Assembly (NCBI GenBank): GCA_963749115.1
Contig: CAVVLP010000013.1
Location: 82,404 to 146,403, forward strand
DNA: 64,000 nucleotides
Reading direction: 5' to 3'
DNA from: SZUA-36 sp963749115
GTDB taxonomy: Bacteria; Pseudomonadota; Gammaproteobacteria; Xanthomonadales; SZUA-36
Shown: piece by piece, positions 55,395 through 64,000 of the stretch
Layout of the letters: each line of letters begins with the position of its first letter
Position numbering within the stretch: the stretch's first letter is position 1
Notes under the pieces: model-generated
What the model saw: only the letters and a program-made list of their open reading frames with translations
What the model was told of the DNA's origin: nothing
The model's database searches: none
Translations under genes and position numbers: made by a program

Positions 55395-56702
55395 TCACTT
55401 AAAGCCATCCAGCCGAAAAGCCCGAAAAATTTTCTCGCTCGTCTGCCCTGGTATGCCGGCCTGGCTGGCATAGGTACGCCAATTGGATACGACAGCCAGA
55501 ATTTCATCGATGATCAGTTTCTCCTGCCTGCGTTTCATCAATGCCACCTTCGCACAGTGTTTAAAATCCGCAAGTTCAAAATTTTCGCGTTTACCATTCA
55601 TGGTCATCTGGTGGGTGGCGGTCCATGCCCCGGATGGGTTAAAGCTGTAGGTCACGTCAAATGCGGGTGACAGTGACCACTGACCGGATCTGTCCATCAA
55701 AAAAGCGATGTTCTTCACGTGGTCGTCCTGATTGCGTATGACAATATTGAATACCATTCGGCGAAATTGTTGCTCTATGGCATTCCTGGGCAAACCCAGT
55801 TGCCGGATGGTCATCAGGGCCTGCTCATAGCTGTAGGCCCCTGCGAGATTGAAATCGTAATGGGCGATTGCACCCAGCGATTGCATGTGAATTTTCCCGC
55901 CCGTATTGGTGCGGTCAAACCGGCGTGTCATGAAATGCCTTCGATCATTCTCTTCAAATAGACGACATTCGCTCATCTCGATACCGCAATCCCTGGCCAT
56001 CAGGTAACAGGCGTATTCGATAGCGCCGTAGCCTTTGGGGTCCTCAAGTTCCTTGTCGCGATTACCCTGAACCCCATCGAATTTGAGCAACCAGTATTCA
56101 AAGCCTTCACCGGCATTTACCTGGCCTGAGCGAACCTCGTTGCTTGTCGGATTCCAGGCGATTATCGCCTTGGCCCGGGCACCACCCGCAGACGTGCCGA
56201 TATGCAATATATCAGCCAGCGCGTTTTGCTTGTTTTTTTCCGAAAAAGAGACACGGAACTTGTCCCGCTGACTCAGAATTTCCGAGGCGAGTTCCACCAG
56301 TTTATCGATCTGAATGTTCTTTGCCTTGCGCGCCTTCGGTCCTGCAACGGGAGAAAACTCCAGCGCGCCCATACCACGCTGACCGACATAACACAGGCGT
56401 TCGATGGCATTGAAGGAATCAGGTGAGCGCCCTTGCGTGGCAAGCCAGGTATCAATGAGCGCATTACCAAAACGGTCTGGTAAGGAATCCGCGAGCAAGC
56501 CGGGTAAACCGTAAAAGGTTTTGTACGGCAATTCGGGAAATGAAAAGACACGTCTTGAGAGCGGCATTCTCAGTGGTGATACTTCAATATCACTGCCCGC
56601 AAATGCCGGATCGTACTCAAAAGACGCTATATCCTCACCCTCACCCAGTGCAACGGCCCCTATTTTTCGTCCCCAAAGACTAACCCAGGCCTCGGTGCTC
56701 AT
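55395..56702 (-). CDS. hipA: HipA-family serine/threonine kinase toxin
   Basis: A 435-residue HipA protein. N-terminal subdomain with YGLPGLLADSLPDRFGNALI, then GTSAGGARAKAIIAW (nucleotide loop), a catalytic region FNIVIRNQDDHVKNIAFLMD, and the Mg site SLSPAFDVTYSFNP. HipA toxins phosphorylate a translation factor (GltX in E. coli) and cause dormancy. All catalytic residues appear intact. It overlaps the antitoxin stop by 1 nt. Confidence 0.92.
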   Translation of the reverse strand: MSTEAWVSLWGRKIGAVALGEGEDIASFEYDPAFAGSDIEVSPLRMPLSRRVFSFPELPYKTFYGLPGLLADSLPDRFGNALIDTWLATQGRSPDSFNAIERLCYVGQRGMGALEFSPVAGPKARKAKNIQIDKLVELASEILSQRDKFRVSFSEKNKQNALADILHIGTSAGGARAKAIIAWNPTSNEVRSGQVNAGEGFEYWLLKFDGVQGNRDKELEDPKGYGAIEYACYLMARDCGIEMSECRLFEENDRRHFMTRRFDRTNTGGKIHMQSLGAIAHYDFNLAGAYSYEQALMTIRQLGLPRNAIEQQFRRMVFNIVIRNQDDHVKNIAFLMDRSGQWSLSPAFDVTYSFNPSGAWTATHQMTMNGKRENFELADFKHCAKVALMKRRQEKLIIDEILAVVSNWRTYASQAGIPGQTSEKIFRAFRLDGFK

Positions 56703-57058
56703 CAGTCATCGCCCCAGGTCCAAGGTTCCTCTGTCGCTGATTTATGCTGTTGAGATGAAGCACGTTTTCGCGCTTTTCCTTTCCTTTTCATCAACTCGAG
56801 GGGGCCGGGTTTTGAGGCCGGCAGCATTTGATCCAGGTTTGGCAGCAGATCCAACACACGGAATATCCGGATGATCGTGTTCATTTGTGCGGTTTCCCCC
56901 GCCTCTACACGCTCAAGCGTTCTCTTTGCAATGCCTGCCTGTCTTGCCAGGGCCGCCTGCGTCAGTTGGTATTCCAACCTGCGTCTGGCGATACGTTCAC
57001 CGACTTCCGCGAGAATGGTCTCATCTGCTAGTGTGCTGATTATTTTCATATTCTTCAT
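56702..57058 (-). CDS. hipB: HipB-like XRE antitoxin
   Basis: A 118-residue protein with an XRE helix-turn-helix at about residues 22-70 (LTQAALARQAGIAKRTLERV) and a long basic tail (KRKGKARKRASSQQ). In HipBA modules the antitoxin precedes and represses the pair by binding operators. The start could also be 57049. Upstream lies an array of four palindromic sites. Confidence 0.87.
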   Translation of the reverse strand: MKNMKIISTLADETILAEVGERIARRRLEYQLTQAALARQAGIAKRTLERVEAGETAQMNTIIRIFRVLDLLPNLDQMLPASKPGPLELMKRKGKARKRASSQQHKSATEEPWTWGDD

Positions 57059-57194
57059 ATATTACGATATATAAATGATAAATATAGATATGTCGTTACA
57101 TATTACGATTTAGAAGTTATAGCTAATATTACACTATATCGTCTTTAATTACGATAAATGGAATATATTAGTGTTTAATCGTAATATATTACGA
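57052..57194. promoter_or_regulatory. hipBA operator array (four TCGT-N8-ACGA-type sites)
   Basis: Four 16-bp sites end in ACGA: 57052-57067 (left half degenerate, TCTTCATA), 57093-57108 (TCGTTACATATTACGA), 57139-57154 (TCGTCTTTAATTACGA) and 57179-57194 (TCGTAATATATTACGA, a perfect palindrome). Centre spacings are 41, 46 and 40 bp, near four helical turns. The region is very AT-rich. It is placed exactly where HipB should bind to repress hipBA; the first site overlaps the start codon. The rest up to 57356 shows nothing further. Confidence 0.75.
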
Positions 57195-57356
57195 CTAAAT
57201 AGATTAAACCCTAAACGCTTAAAGTATGGGTGGGCCCGGGAAAGCCCCAAATGATCCGGATTGACGACACAGGGCCAGTCTGAAAAAGACTTAAATGAAA
57301 TGTTTTTGCTTATAAGCAGGTGACAAGACCATGAAGCGTCACCGGATTAAACGAAC

Positions 57357-58082
57357 CTATTCCTCTAACTGGGCCTCAATTTCGGCCAGCACGTCATCCA
57401 GCTTGATATGCCGGACATCCATGCCAAGCACCATGTAGATGATATGCTCGGCAATATTCTGGCAACGGTCTGCAAGGCGCTCCAACGAGCGGACGGCCCA
57501 AATAATATTCATCACCGAGGGTATGACAGCCGGATCATTGGACATTTGCTTGATCAGCTGTTTTAAGATTTTCTTGTATTTCTTATCAACCTTTTTATCT
57601 GCCTTTACTACCAATACAGCAGTATCGACATCGGTACGTGCAAAAGCATCGAGCACCTGGCGTAGCATACTACGAACCATTTCCCCCAGGTATTCCATAT
57701 CAGCACGCAAAACGTCATCAAGTGCGCCATCCATTTCCTTGCGCGACATCTTCGCAATGCGCTTGGATTCATCACCCATGCGCTCCAGGTCATTGATGGT
57801 CTTGGTCACCGTCATGATAAGACGCAGGTCCGTGGCAGCGGGCTGACGCAAGGCCACGATCCGGGTGCACTCCTCATCAATTTCGACCTCGAGTGAGTTC
57901 ACAATGTGATCGGCATTGATCACTTCCTTTGCGAGTGCGGTTTCGTCACTCACCATGACCCTGAGCGCATTCGCGAGCTGGGTTTCTACAATCCCGCCCA
58001 TATGCAATACTTTGCTGCGAACTTCCTCCAGTTCTTCGTTAAACCGGCGGGAAATGTGCTCGCCAAGATGCAAATCACTCAT
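57357..58082 (-). CDS. phoU: Phosphate signalling protein PhoU
   Basis: A 241-residue all-helical protein with two PhoU repeats: HISRRFNEELEEVRSKVLHMGG near the N-terminus and ERMGDESKRIAKMSRKE, then LERLADRCQNIAEHIIYMV with the metal-binding E/DxxxD pattern. PhoU links Pst transport state to PhoR. It ends a minus-strand pst operon, 19 nt after pstB. Confidence 0.95.
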   Translation of the reverse strand: MSDLHLGEHISRRFNEELEEVRSKVLHMGGIVETQLANALRVMVSDETALAKEVINADHIVNSLEVEIDEECTRIVALRQPAATDLRLIMTVTKTINDLERMGDESKRIAKMSRKEMDGALDDVLRADMEYLGEMVRSMLRQVLDAFARTDVDTAVLVVKADKKVDKKYKKILKQLIKQMSNDPAVIPSVMNIIWAVRSLERLADRCQNIAEHIIYMVLGMDVRHIKLDDVLAEIEAQLEE

Positions 58083-58101
58083 CGGGTATACCTCGTTCTC
58101 A

Positions 58102-58911
58102 TCAGCCGTAACGGCCAGTAATGTAATCTTCTGTCTTTTTCAGAAGTGGCTTGGTAAAAATCTGGTCTGTCGCACCAAATTCAATTAATTCTCCCATATA
58201 CATAAAAGCAGTATAGTCAGAAACACGGGCTGCCTGCTGCATATTGTGAGTCACCATGATAATGGTATATTGCGATTTGAGTTCAGCAATCAGTTCTTCA
58301 ACTTTCAAAGTCGATATCGGGTCGAGCGCCGAGCAGGGCTCATCCAGCAGTATACATTTTGGTTGCACCGCGATGGCCCGGGCAATAACCAGGCGTTGTT
58401 GCTGACCACCTGACAAGCCAAATGCTGAATCATTCAAACGGTCTTTAACCTCGTCCCACAATGCGGCGCCCCGCAAGGCCCACTCGACGGTCTCATCCAG
58501 ATCGCGACGCTTGTTCATACCCTGGATACGCAACCCATAGGCCACGTTTTCATAGATGGACTTGGGGAAAGGGTTGGGCTTCTGGAAAACAATACCCACC
58601 TCCCGGCGCAGCTCGGGCACCTCGACACCTTCTGCATGGATGTCCTTGCCATTGAGCAGTATTTCACCTTCAATCCGACAAATGTCGATCAGGTCATTGA
58701 GCCGGTTAAAACAGCGCAACAAGGTAGATTTACCACAACCGCTGGGGCCGATAAACGCGGTCACCTGCTTTTCCGGTATGACCAGGTTAACTTCCTTCAA
58801 GGCCTGTGTATCGCCGTAGTACAAATTCAGGTCAGTGACAGTCACCGCTGTTTTATGGGGAAGCGAGTTGTTTTGTACCGTCTCGGTTTGTGATTTATCT
58901 TGCTCGGTCAT
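58102..58911 (-). CDS. pstB: Phosphate ABC transporter ATPase PstB
   Basis: A 269-residue canonical PstB: Walker A GPSGCGKSTLL, Q loop GIVFQKPNPFPKSIYENVAY, signature LSGGQQQRLVIARA, Walker B KCILLDEPCSALDP, H loop MVTHNMQQAARVSD, and the family end EDYITGRYG. It overlaps pstA by 4 nt. This is the only one of three PstB-like ATPases here that keeps every motif in view. Confidence 0.95.
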   Translation of the reverse strand: MTEQDKSQTETVQNNSLPHKTAVTVTDLNLYYGDTQALKEVNLVIPEKQVTAFIGPSGCGKSTLLRCFNRLNDLIDICRIEGEILLNGKDIHAEGVEVPELRREVGIVFQKPNPFPKSIYENVAYGLRIQGMNKRRDLDETVEWALRGAALWDEVKDRLNDSAFGLSGGQQQRLVIARAIAVQPKCILLDEPCSALDPISTLKVEELIAELKSQYTIIMVTHNMQQAARVSDYTAFMYMGELIEFGATDQIFTKPLLKKTEDYITGRYG

Positions 58912-60566
58912 GATTCCAGTCCACGATATCTTTCACTTAATCGGTTGCGCACCTGGATGGCCACCAGGTTTAAAAGAACGATGACCACGACCAGTAACAA
59001 TGCGGTTGCATAAACCAGTGGTCTTGCGGCCTCGACATTCGGGCTCTGAAAACCCACATCATAAATATGAAAACCCAGGTGCATAAATTTCCTGTCCAGG
59101 TGTAAAAACGGTGCGTTTCCGTCCAACGGCAATGCCGGCGCCAGCTTGACTACACCTACGAGCATCAATGGAGCAACTTCACCTGCCGCCCTCGCCACGG
59201 CCAGGATCAAACCGGTCATGATACCCGGGGATGCCATTGGCAACACCGTACGCCACAGGGTTTCCCATTTTGTCGCACCGAGTGCAAGGCTACCTTCGCG
59301 TATGCTGCGAGGTATTCTTGACAAGCCTTCCTCTGTTGAAACAATCACCACTGGAAGCGTAAGTAATGCCAGTGTCAGCGAGGCCCAAAACAGGCCACCT
59401 GTACCGAAAGTTGGCGCAGGTAACGCTTCAGGGAAGAAAAGGCGATCCAGGCTCCCCCCCAGGGTATAGACAAAAAAGCCCAGCCCGAATACGCCATAAA
59501 CAATTGAAGGTACACCGGCAAGATTATTGACTGCGATACGGATAAAACGTGTGAATAAACCCTGTCGGGCATACTCCTTCAGGTAGATCGCGGCCAGCAC
59601 ACCCAGGGGGGTCACGAACACGCTCATTAACAGCACCATCAACACGGTACCGAATATGGCCGGGAAAATGCCGCCTTCCGTATTGGCCTCACGCGGGTCA
59701 TCCACAATGAATTTCCAGCCTTGGTGGAAAAAGTGACCGATTTTTCCAGCCAGGTTCATCTGGTTTGGCCGGTACGCATCAACGATGGATGACATCGGCA
59801 GTTCAAGCTCTTGCCCGTCTATCGTATTAACAACCACGGCATCGCTGCGCAAGCGGGTATAGAGGTCACCCAGTTCCTGTTCCAGGATTTCGTATTCTTT
59901 TTGAAGCAAGGCCTGGTCACTCTCAATTTCGGCCAGGCTTGCCGCGTCATCCTTACCTTTGATCTCCAATCCACGTTTCTTCAAGCGAAGACGCTCAAGA
60001 CGATAATTGATACTGCCGATACGGCTTTTTTCCAGCTCGCGGATTTCATCCCTCAAGTCATTGGCATGTTCGAGACGCCCTAAAAAGCTCCCCCAGACAT
60101 CCGGGTCCGCGAGTAACTCGCCAGATTCCCTGATACCTACCAACATACCGATAAATACACCCCATTCCTCGCGTTCAAATACCACCATGCTTTGCGGTCT
60201 ACTGATCGATTGGATGGAAGGCTCGAGTATCCAGCGGAAATCCTGTCCAAGGATGTCGCGATTCCCGGTTTTCAAAAGGTATCGGGTAACAAATTCGCTG
60301 CCTTGCGCAACTTCGAGACCAGATTCACGCAAACGTCTGGCAGTCACTTTTTCCTCTTCCCTGATCTGCCCGGCAAGCATCAGCTCGCTGCCATCCACCT
60401 GCTGGTAAACGATTTTTTGCACCGCCAGTGGCCAGAAGTGTGCCATGCCGCGAACACCAATCAACATCAGCAAACCCACCACCAACAGAATGCTGGCACT
60501 CACCGCTGCTGCATTTAGCCAGACCCAGGGCGTGCCGTCTGCAATCCATTTTACCAGTGCTTTCAT
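58908..60566 (-). CDS. pstA: Phosphate ABC transporter permease PstA, long form
   Basis: A 552-residue permease, about twice the usual size. Helix 1 (residues about 15-40) is followed by a 240-residue periplasmic insert that includes a coiled coil (EIRELEKSRIGSINYRLERL and on to about residue 245). The C-terminal part is a normal PstA core: LLMSVFVTPLGVLAAIYLKEY and the EAA loop SIREGSLALGATKWETLWRTV. Long PstA forms occur with long PstC forms; what the insert does is unknown. Confidence 0.88.
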   Translation of the reverse strand: MKALVKWIADGTPWVWLNAAAVSASILLVVGLLMLIGVRGMAHFWPLAVQKIVYQQVDGSELMLAGQIREEEKVTARRLRESGLEVAQGSEFVTRYLLKTGNRDILGQDFRWILEPSIQSISRPQSMVVFEREEWGVFIGMLVGIRESGELLADPDVWGSFLGRLEHANDLRDEIRELEKSRIGSINYRLERLRLKKRGLEIKGKDDAASLAEIESDQALLQKEYEILEQELGDLYTRLRSDAVVVNTIDGQELELPMSSIVDAYRPNQMNLAGKIGHFFHQGWKFIVDDPREANTEGGIFPAIFGTVLMVLLMSVFVTPLGVLAAIYLKEYARQGLFTRFIRIAVNNLAGVPSIVYGVFGLGFFVYTLGGSLDRLFFPEALPAPTFGTGGLFWASLTLALLTLPVVIVSTEEGLSRIPRSIREGSLALGATKWETLWRTVLPMASPGIMTGLILAVARAAGEVAPLMLVGVVKLAPALPLDGNAPFLHLDRKFMHLGFHIYDVGFQSPNVEAARPLVYATALLLVVVIVLLNLVAIQVRNRLSERYRGLES

Positions 60567-60576
60567 TCAGTCATCC

Positions 60577-62827
60577 TCACAATGAACTGTACTTTTCACG
60601 CAGGCGCTGGCGGATCAACTCAGCCCCGGTATTGACCACGAAAGTAAACATGAACAATACAAGTGCGGCCAGGAACAGGATGCGATAGTGTGAGCTGTTC
60701 ATCGCAGACTCGGGCATTTCAACAGCGATATTCGCTGCAAGTGTGCGCATACCTTCAAAGAGGTTCCAATCCATGATCGGAGTATTACCGGTAGCCATCA
60801 ATACGATCATCGTTTCACCCACTGCCCGGCCGAGACCGATCATCACCGCCGAAAACATACCCGGGCTGGCGGTTGGCAAAATCACCCTGACGAGGGTCTG
60901 CCACGGTGTTGCACCCAATGCAAGGGAACCGTCTGACAGAGACTGGGGCACACCATAGATCGCATCTTCAGCGATTGAAAATATGGTCGGAATCACCGCA
61001 AAGCCCATTGCGCAACCGACCACCATCGCATTTCTCTGGTCGTAGGAAATACCCGCCTCCTGGCTTAGCCACGTACGCAGGTCTCCTCCAAAGAACAGGT
61101 CCTGAAAAGGGCCGACAAATTCGATCGACAAATACACCAGGAACAATATGACCGGTAGCAGAAGAACCGGCTCCCACCCCTCTTTAACGAAATCTTTTAT
61201 TCGCCATGACGCCCTGGTCCAGAACCAGGCGAACAGCAATAAGCCTGCCGGAAGCACCAACAACATGGCAAATACACCCGCTAGGTTTTCCTCAAGAAAC
61301 GGCGCAAACCAGAGACCGGCCAGGAAGCCCAGGATAACCGTCGGTAATGCCGCCATGATCTCGATGGTCGGTTTGATCATCCTGCGTAAAGCGGGTGACA
61401 TGAAATAGGCGGTATAGGCGGCACCCAATCAAGGCGAGTGGCAAGGCGAACAACATGGCGTAAAGCGCTGCTTTCAGCGTGCCGAATGCCAAGGGTGTCA
61501 GGCTGAATTTTGGTTCGAAATCGTTACTCGACGCCGATGATTGCCAGACATATTCGGGTTCGGCATAATTCTCATACCAGACCTTTGACCACAGCGATGC
61601 GAAAGATACTTCCGGGTGTTCATTGTCGATATCCATGAACGCCGCGTGCCCATCACGATAAAGAATGAGCAGACCTGACGCACGTGGTGCCAGTGCCAGG
61701 GCCGAAGGCAATCCGGGTAGTTTTTCACTCAGAATCATTTCCCCGGCCGTGCTGTGAAAGATAGCCAGGTTGGCATCGGCATCCACCGACATAAAACCCT
61801 TGCGGCGTTTTTCGGGGATGATTTCGTTTATTGCTGCCCCATGACCTTCAAAACGCCGGACAATTTTCAGGTTGTATTTATTTTCCGCATCCCTGACGGG
61901 GAATAATTGGGTGATCGCCCCACCCGCATCACCTGCCAAAACAGAAATTCCACCCAACAGCATACTCATGCTGGTGATGGCCTGATCGGATACCCGGACG
62001 GTCTGGGCCTCTTGATAAGTGGTCGTATTGTAGAAATGAACCTGGCCGCTTTCATCACCCAGGTATAGCCAGCGATGGTCGTCGCTGATGGTAATCGCGG
62101 TAATTTCAAATTCGACCTGCAGTTCCTTGACGGTTCTGTCCAGTTCAATTTCGCCGCTGAGGAAGTTTTCCTGTTTTGTACTTCGGTCAAGCCGGACGCG
62201 TCCGCCACTTCCCGCAGCTGCCAATACCAACTCCGATTCGGTATCAGACACTACCAGGCCGGTCAAACCGCCACCGGGCATCAGTTCACGTAGCCCCGTG
62301 CCGTAAGGAAATTCAAGTTTCGGGACAATCTTTCGTAATTCGACACCGGCAGAAAAATCCGTAGTGTAGTGATTCTGTAACAAAATGGCCTGGCCGTCTT
62401 CAAAAACCACCGCTATAATTTCACTTTCACCGTGGTCCTCCGCCACAAACGCTACCCGCTGGCCATTCCCTCCAAGCTCAATTGAATCAATCAATTGCAA
62501 GCCATCCAGACTGAAAAACTCGGCAAAACCGTTTTGATTGATTCGAAGAGCAACCTGTTGCTGCTCCTCAAGTGACAAAAATGATGTGTTGCCTTCCAGC
62601 CACTCGGCGCTACCCGCGACGTCAGTACTGGATATTTTTGCAGGCATAAACAAGGGGGCTACAACATAGAGAAGATAGAACAGGATCAAGAGCACAGCAG
62701 CAATCACCACGAAACCACCAAGAGCAATGACCTTACTGGCCAACTTGTCTTTGCGGCTTCTCCAACGGTGAAAATTATCCGATCGCACGGCAATTTTGGC
62801 CGGTCCGGCTCTATGAGGACTATTCAT
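60577..62827 (-). CDS. pstC: Phosphate ABC transporter permease PstC, long form (one frameshift)
   Basis: About 749 residues when joined. After an N-terminal helix (about residues 33-56) comes a periplasmic region of about 370 residues with beta-propeller-like repeats (ITISDDHRWLYLGDESGQVH; VDADANLAIFHSTAGEMI). The permease core follows: LKAALYAMLFALPLALI, a break near 61425, then AAYTAYFMSPALRRMIKPTI, and the EAA loop SLSDGSLALGATPWQTLVRV. Normal PstC is about 300 residues. It is 10 nt before pstA. Confidence 0.85.
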
Positions 62828-62893
62828 GGCTGCATCTTAAGCGCGAATTGTGACAGTTTTGTTACATGGGCATTGTGTGTTGCCCGGGGTGAC

Positions 62894-63690
62894 TTATCCG
62901 TAGCGCCCTTCGATGTAATCGGTGGTTTCCTTATGTTTGGGTGTCAGGAACATTTCACCCGTTTCAGTGTGTTCAATCACCTTACCCATCAGCATGAATA
63001 TGCATTCTTCGCTGGCACGACGAGCCTGCGCCATATTGTGGGTAACGATCAGAATTGTGTACTTGCCGCGCAGGTCCCACAGCAGTTCTTCCACTGCTTC
63101 GGTGCCCTTCGGATCGAGCGCCGAGCAGGGCTCGTCCATCAGCAAAACACTGGGTTTTACCGGTAACAGACGTGCAATGCACAGTTTCTGTTGCTCTTCC
63201 AGTGACAGGGTAGTCGCTTTGTGATCGAGTTTGTCCTTGACCTTGTCCCATAACAGCACCTGCTTCAGGGCGCTCTCGACGATTTCATCCTGCGGTGGAT
63301 TTGTCGGTTTTTCCACCGGTATGGATGGTATGGCCAAAGAGAATATTCTTGCGAATGGAAATAGGCAGCGGATTGGGTCGCTGAAATACCATCCCCACCT
63401 GTTTTCGCACCTGCAGCATTTCGACATCGGGACCGAAGATGTTTTCCCCCATCACATCGACTTCACCACTGATCCGGACGTAATCCATACGTTCGTTGAT
63501 CCGGTTTACGGTGCGCAGAAAGGTGCTCTTTCCACAACCGGACGGACCGATCATCGACGTGATCAGACCCTGTTTGATATCCAGGTCGATATCAAATAGC
63601 GCCTGAAAAGTTCCATACCAGAGGTTCAGCTTCCGGGTTCTGATGGCCAGGTCTGGTGTCGATGCCGCGTCTGTTCTCCTGGCCTGTCAT
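62894..63690 (-). CDS. Second PstB-like ATPase with altered signature motif (frameshifts)
   Basis: Starts MTGQENRR at 63690, shifts frame near 63670, then reads LNLWYGTFQALFDIDLDIKQ, Walker A GPSGCGKSTFLRTV, Q loop GMVFQRPNPLPISIRKNILF. After a further break near 63325 it continues ALKQVLLWDKVKDKLD, with LSLEEQQKLCIARL where LSGGQQQ is expected, Walker B VLLMDEPCSALDP and H loop VTHNMAQARRAS, ending YIEGRYG. The GG of the ABC signature is replaced by LE. It overlaps the next upstream gene at TGATG, so both are coupled. Confidence 0.85.
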
Positions 63691-64000
63691 CAACCAAACC
63701 TCCCTTCAACGTAATCACGGGTGCGCTGATCACTGACTTCACCGGTAAACAAATCCTCGGTGACACCAATTTCAACACACTTCCCTTCCAGGAAAAATGC
63801 CGTCCGGTCTGCCAGACGCCTGCGCCTGCTGAACCAGGTTGGTCACCAGGATGATCGTGATTTCGCTCTTCAACTCCTTGAGTACATCTTCGATACGCAT
63901 CGTGGTGACCGGATCTACCGCGATGGAAAATTCATCCAGCATCAGGAGTTCAGGATCCTGTGAAAGTGCCCGCGCAATGGTCAATCGCTGTTGCTGACCA
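63690..64000 (-). CDS. Third PstB-like ATPase (5' part missing, one frameshift)
   Basis: Only the last about 100 codons are in the window. Visible are the end of the signature (GQQQRLTIARAL), Walker B ELLMLDEFSIAVDP, and ITIILVTNLVQQAQ where the H-loop His of VTHN is replaced by Asn. After a break near 63815 it continues RLADRTAFFLEGKCVEIGVT and ends RDYVEGRFG. It probably pairs with the second ATPase. Walker A and Q loop lie beyond the edge. Confidence 0.8.

Noticed and set aside
1..64000. tRNA, rRNA, CRISPR arrays, prophage or integrase genes
   Set aside because: No cloverleaf with conserved T-loop, no rRNA-like sequence, no regularly spaced direct repeats and no phage or integrase-like protein was seen in any gap.

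Overview
The window reads as one contig from a facultative, sulfur-oxidising gammaproteobacterium, probably uncultivated. Supporting evidence: a complete Sox thiosulfate-oxidation cluster with soxCD, BepA, EpmA and a BamC-like lipoprotein, PhoBR/Pst phosphate genes, a 7Fe ferredoxin, and proteins that read as gammaproteobacterial homologues. No rRNA, tRNA, CRISPR or phage genes were seen.

Layout. (1) 1-2293: end of a phenylacetate (paa) locus: paaY (partial), paaG, paaJ. (2) 2333-15565: hypA, then a dense 14-gene operon for a membrane [NiFe]-hydrogenase. It joins three modules: a sulfhydrogenase-type beta/gamma diaphorase pair, a group 4 hydrogenase core (NuoB, C, D, H, I-like plus a poly-ferredoxin subunit), and a full Mrp antiporter set (split MrpA, then B to G). 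A maturation protease (hycI) closes the block. A perfect FNR-type box with class II spacing lies in front of the operon. (3) 16508-21046: paaABCDE and paaX, the ring-epoxidation half of the same pathway, so the hydrogenase block sits inside the paa locus. (4) 21052-27747: an old yellow enzyme, then a persulfide/sulfide detoxification set (Blh-SQR fusion, TauE/SafE exporter, persulfide dioxygenase, paired YeeE/YedE proteins). (5) 27955-37853: soxCDXYZAKB plus a DsrE-like protein on the minus strand, and divergently an MBL-fold protein, a BigR/SqrR-like ArsR regulator and a FadL-type porin. (6) 37912-48053: mostly housekeeping and envelope genes, with a 269-bp MITE-like element of nested inverted repeats. 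(7) 48117-64000: phosphate regulon: phoBR and pstS behind Pho boxes, a porin, ppx, epmA; then a hipBA toxin-antitoxin module with a four-site operator array; then phoU-pstBAC and two further PstB-like ATPases running off the right edge.

How it fits together. Thiosulfate and sulfide/persulfide oxidation supply electrons under oxic conditions, and phenylacetyl-CoA is degraded by the aerobic hybrid pathway. The hydrogenase promoter suggests that when oxygen runs out the cell expresses an ion-translocating enzyme able to exchange electrons between NAD(P)H and H+/H2. The coupling direction is inferred, not shown.

Quality caveat. About 19 genes are broken by single-base frameshifts, usually one extra base in a short homopolymer (GGG or GGGG), while both halves keep all conserved motifs. 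I treat these as likely sequence errors and annotate the full span as one CDS. The 12-kb hydrogenase operon has none apart from the terminal hycI.
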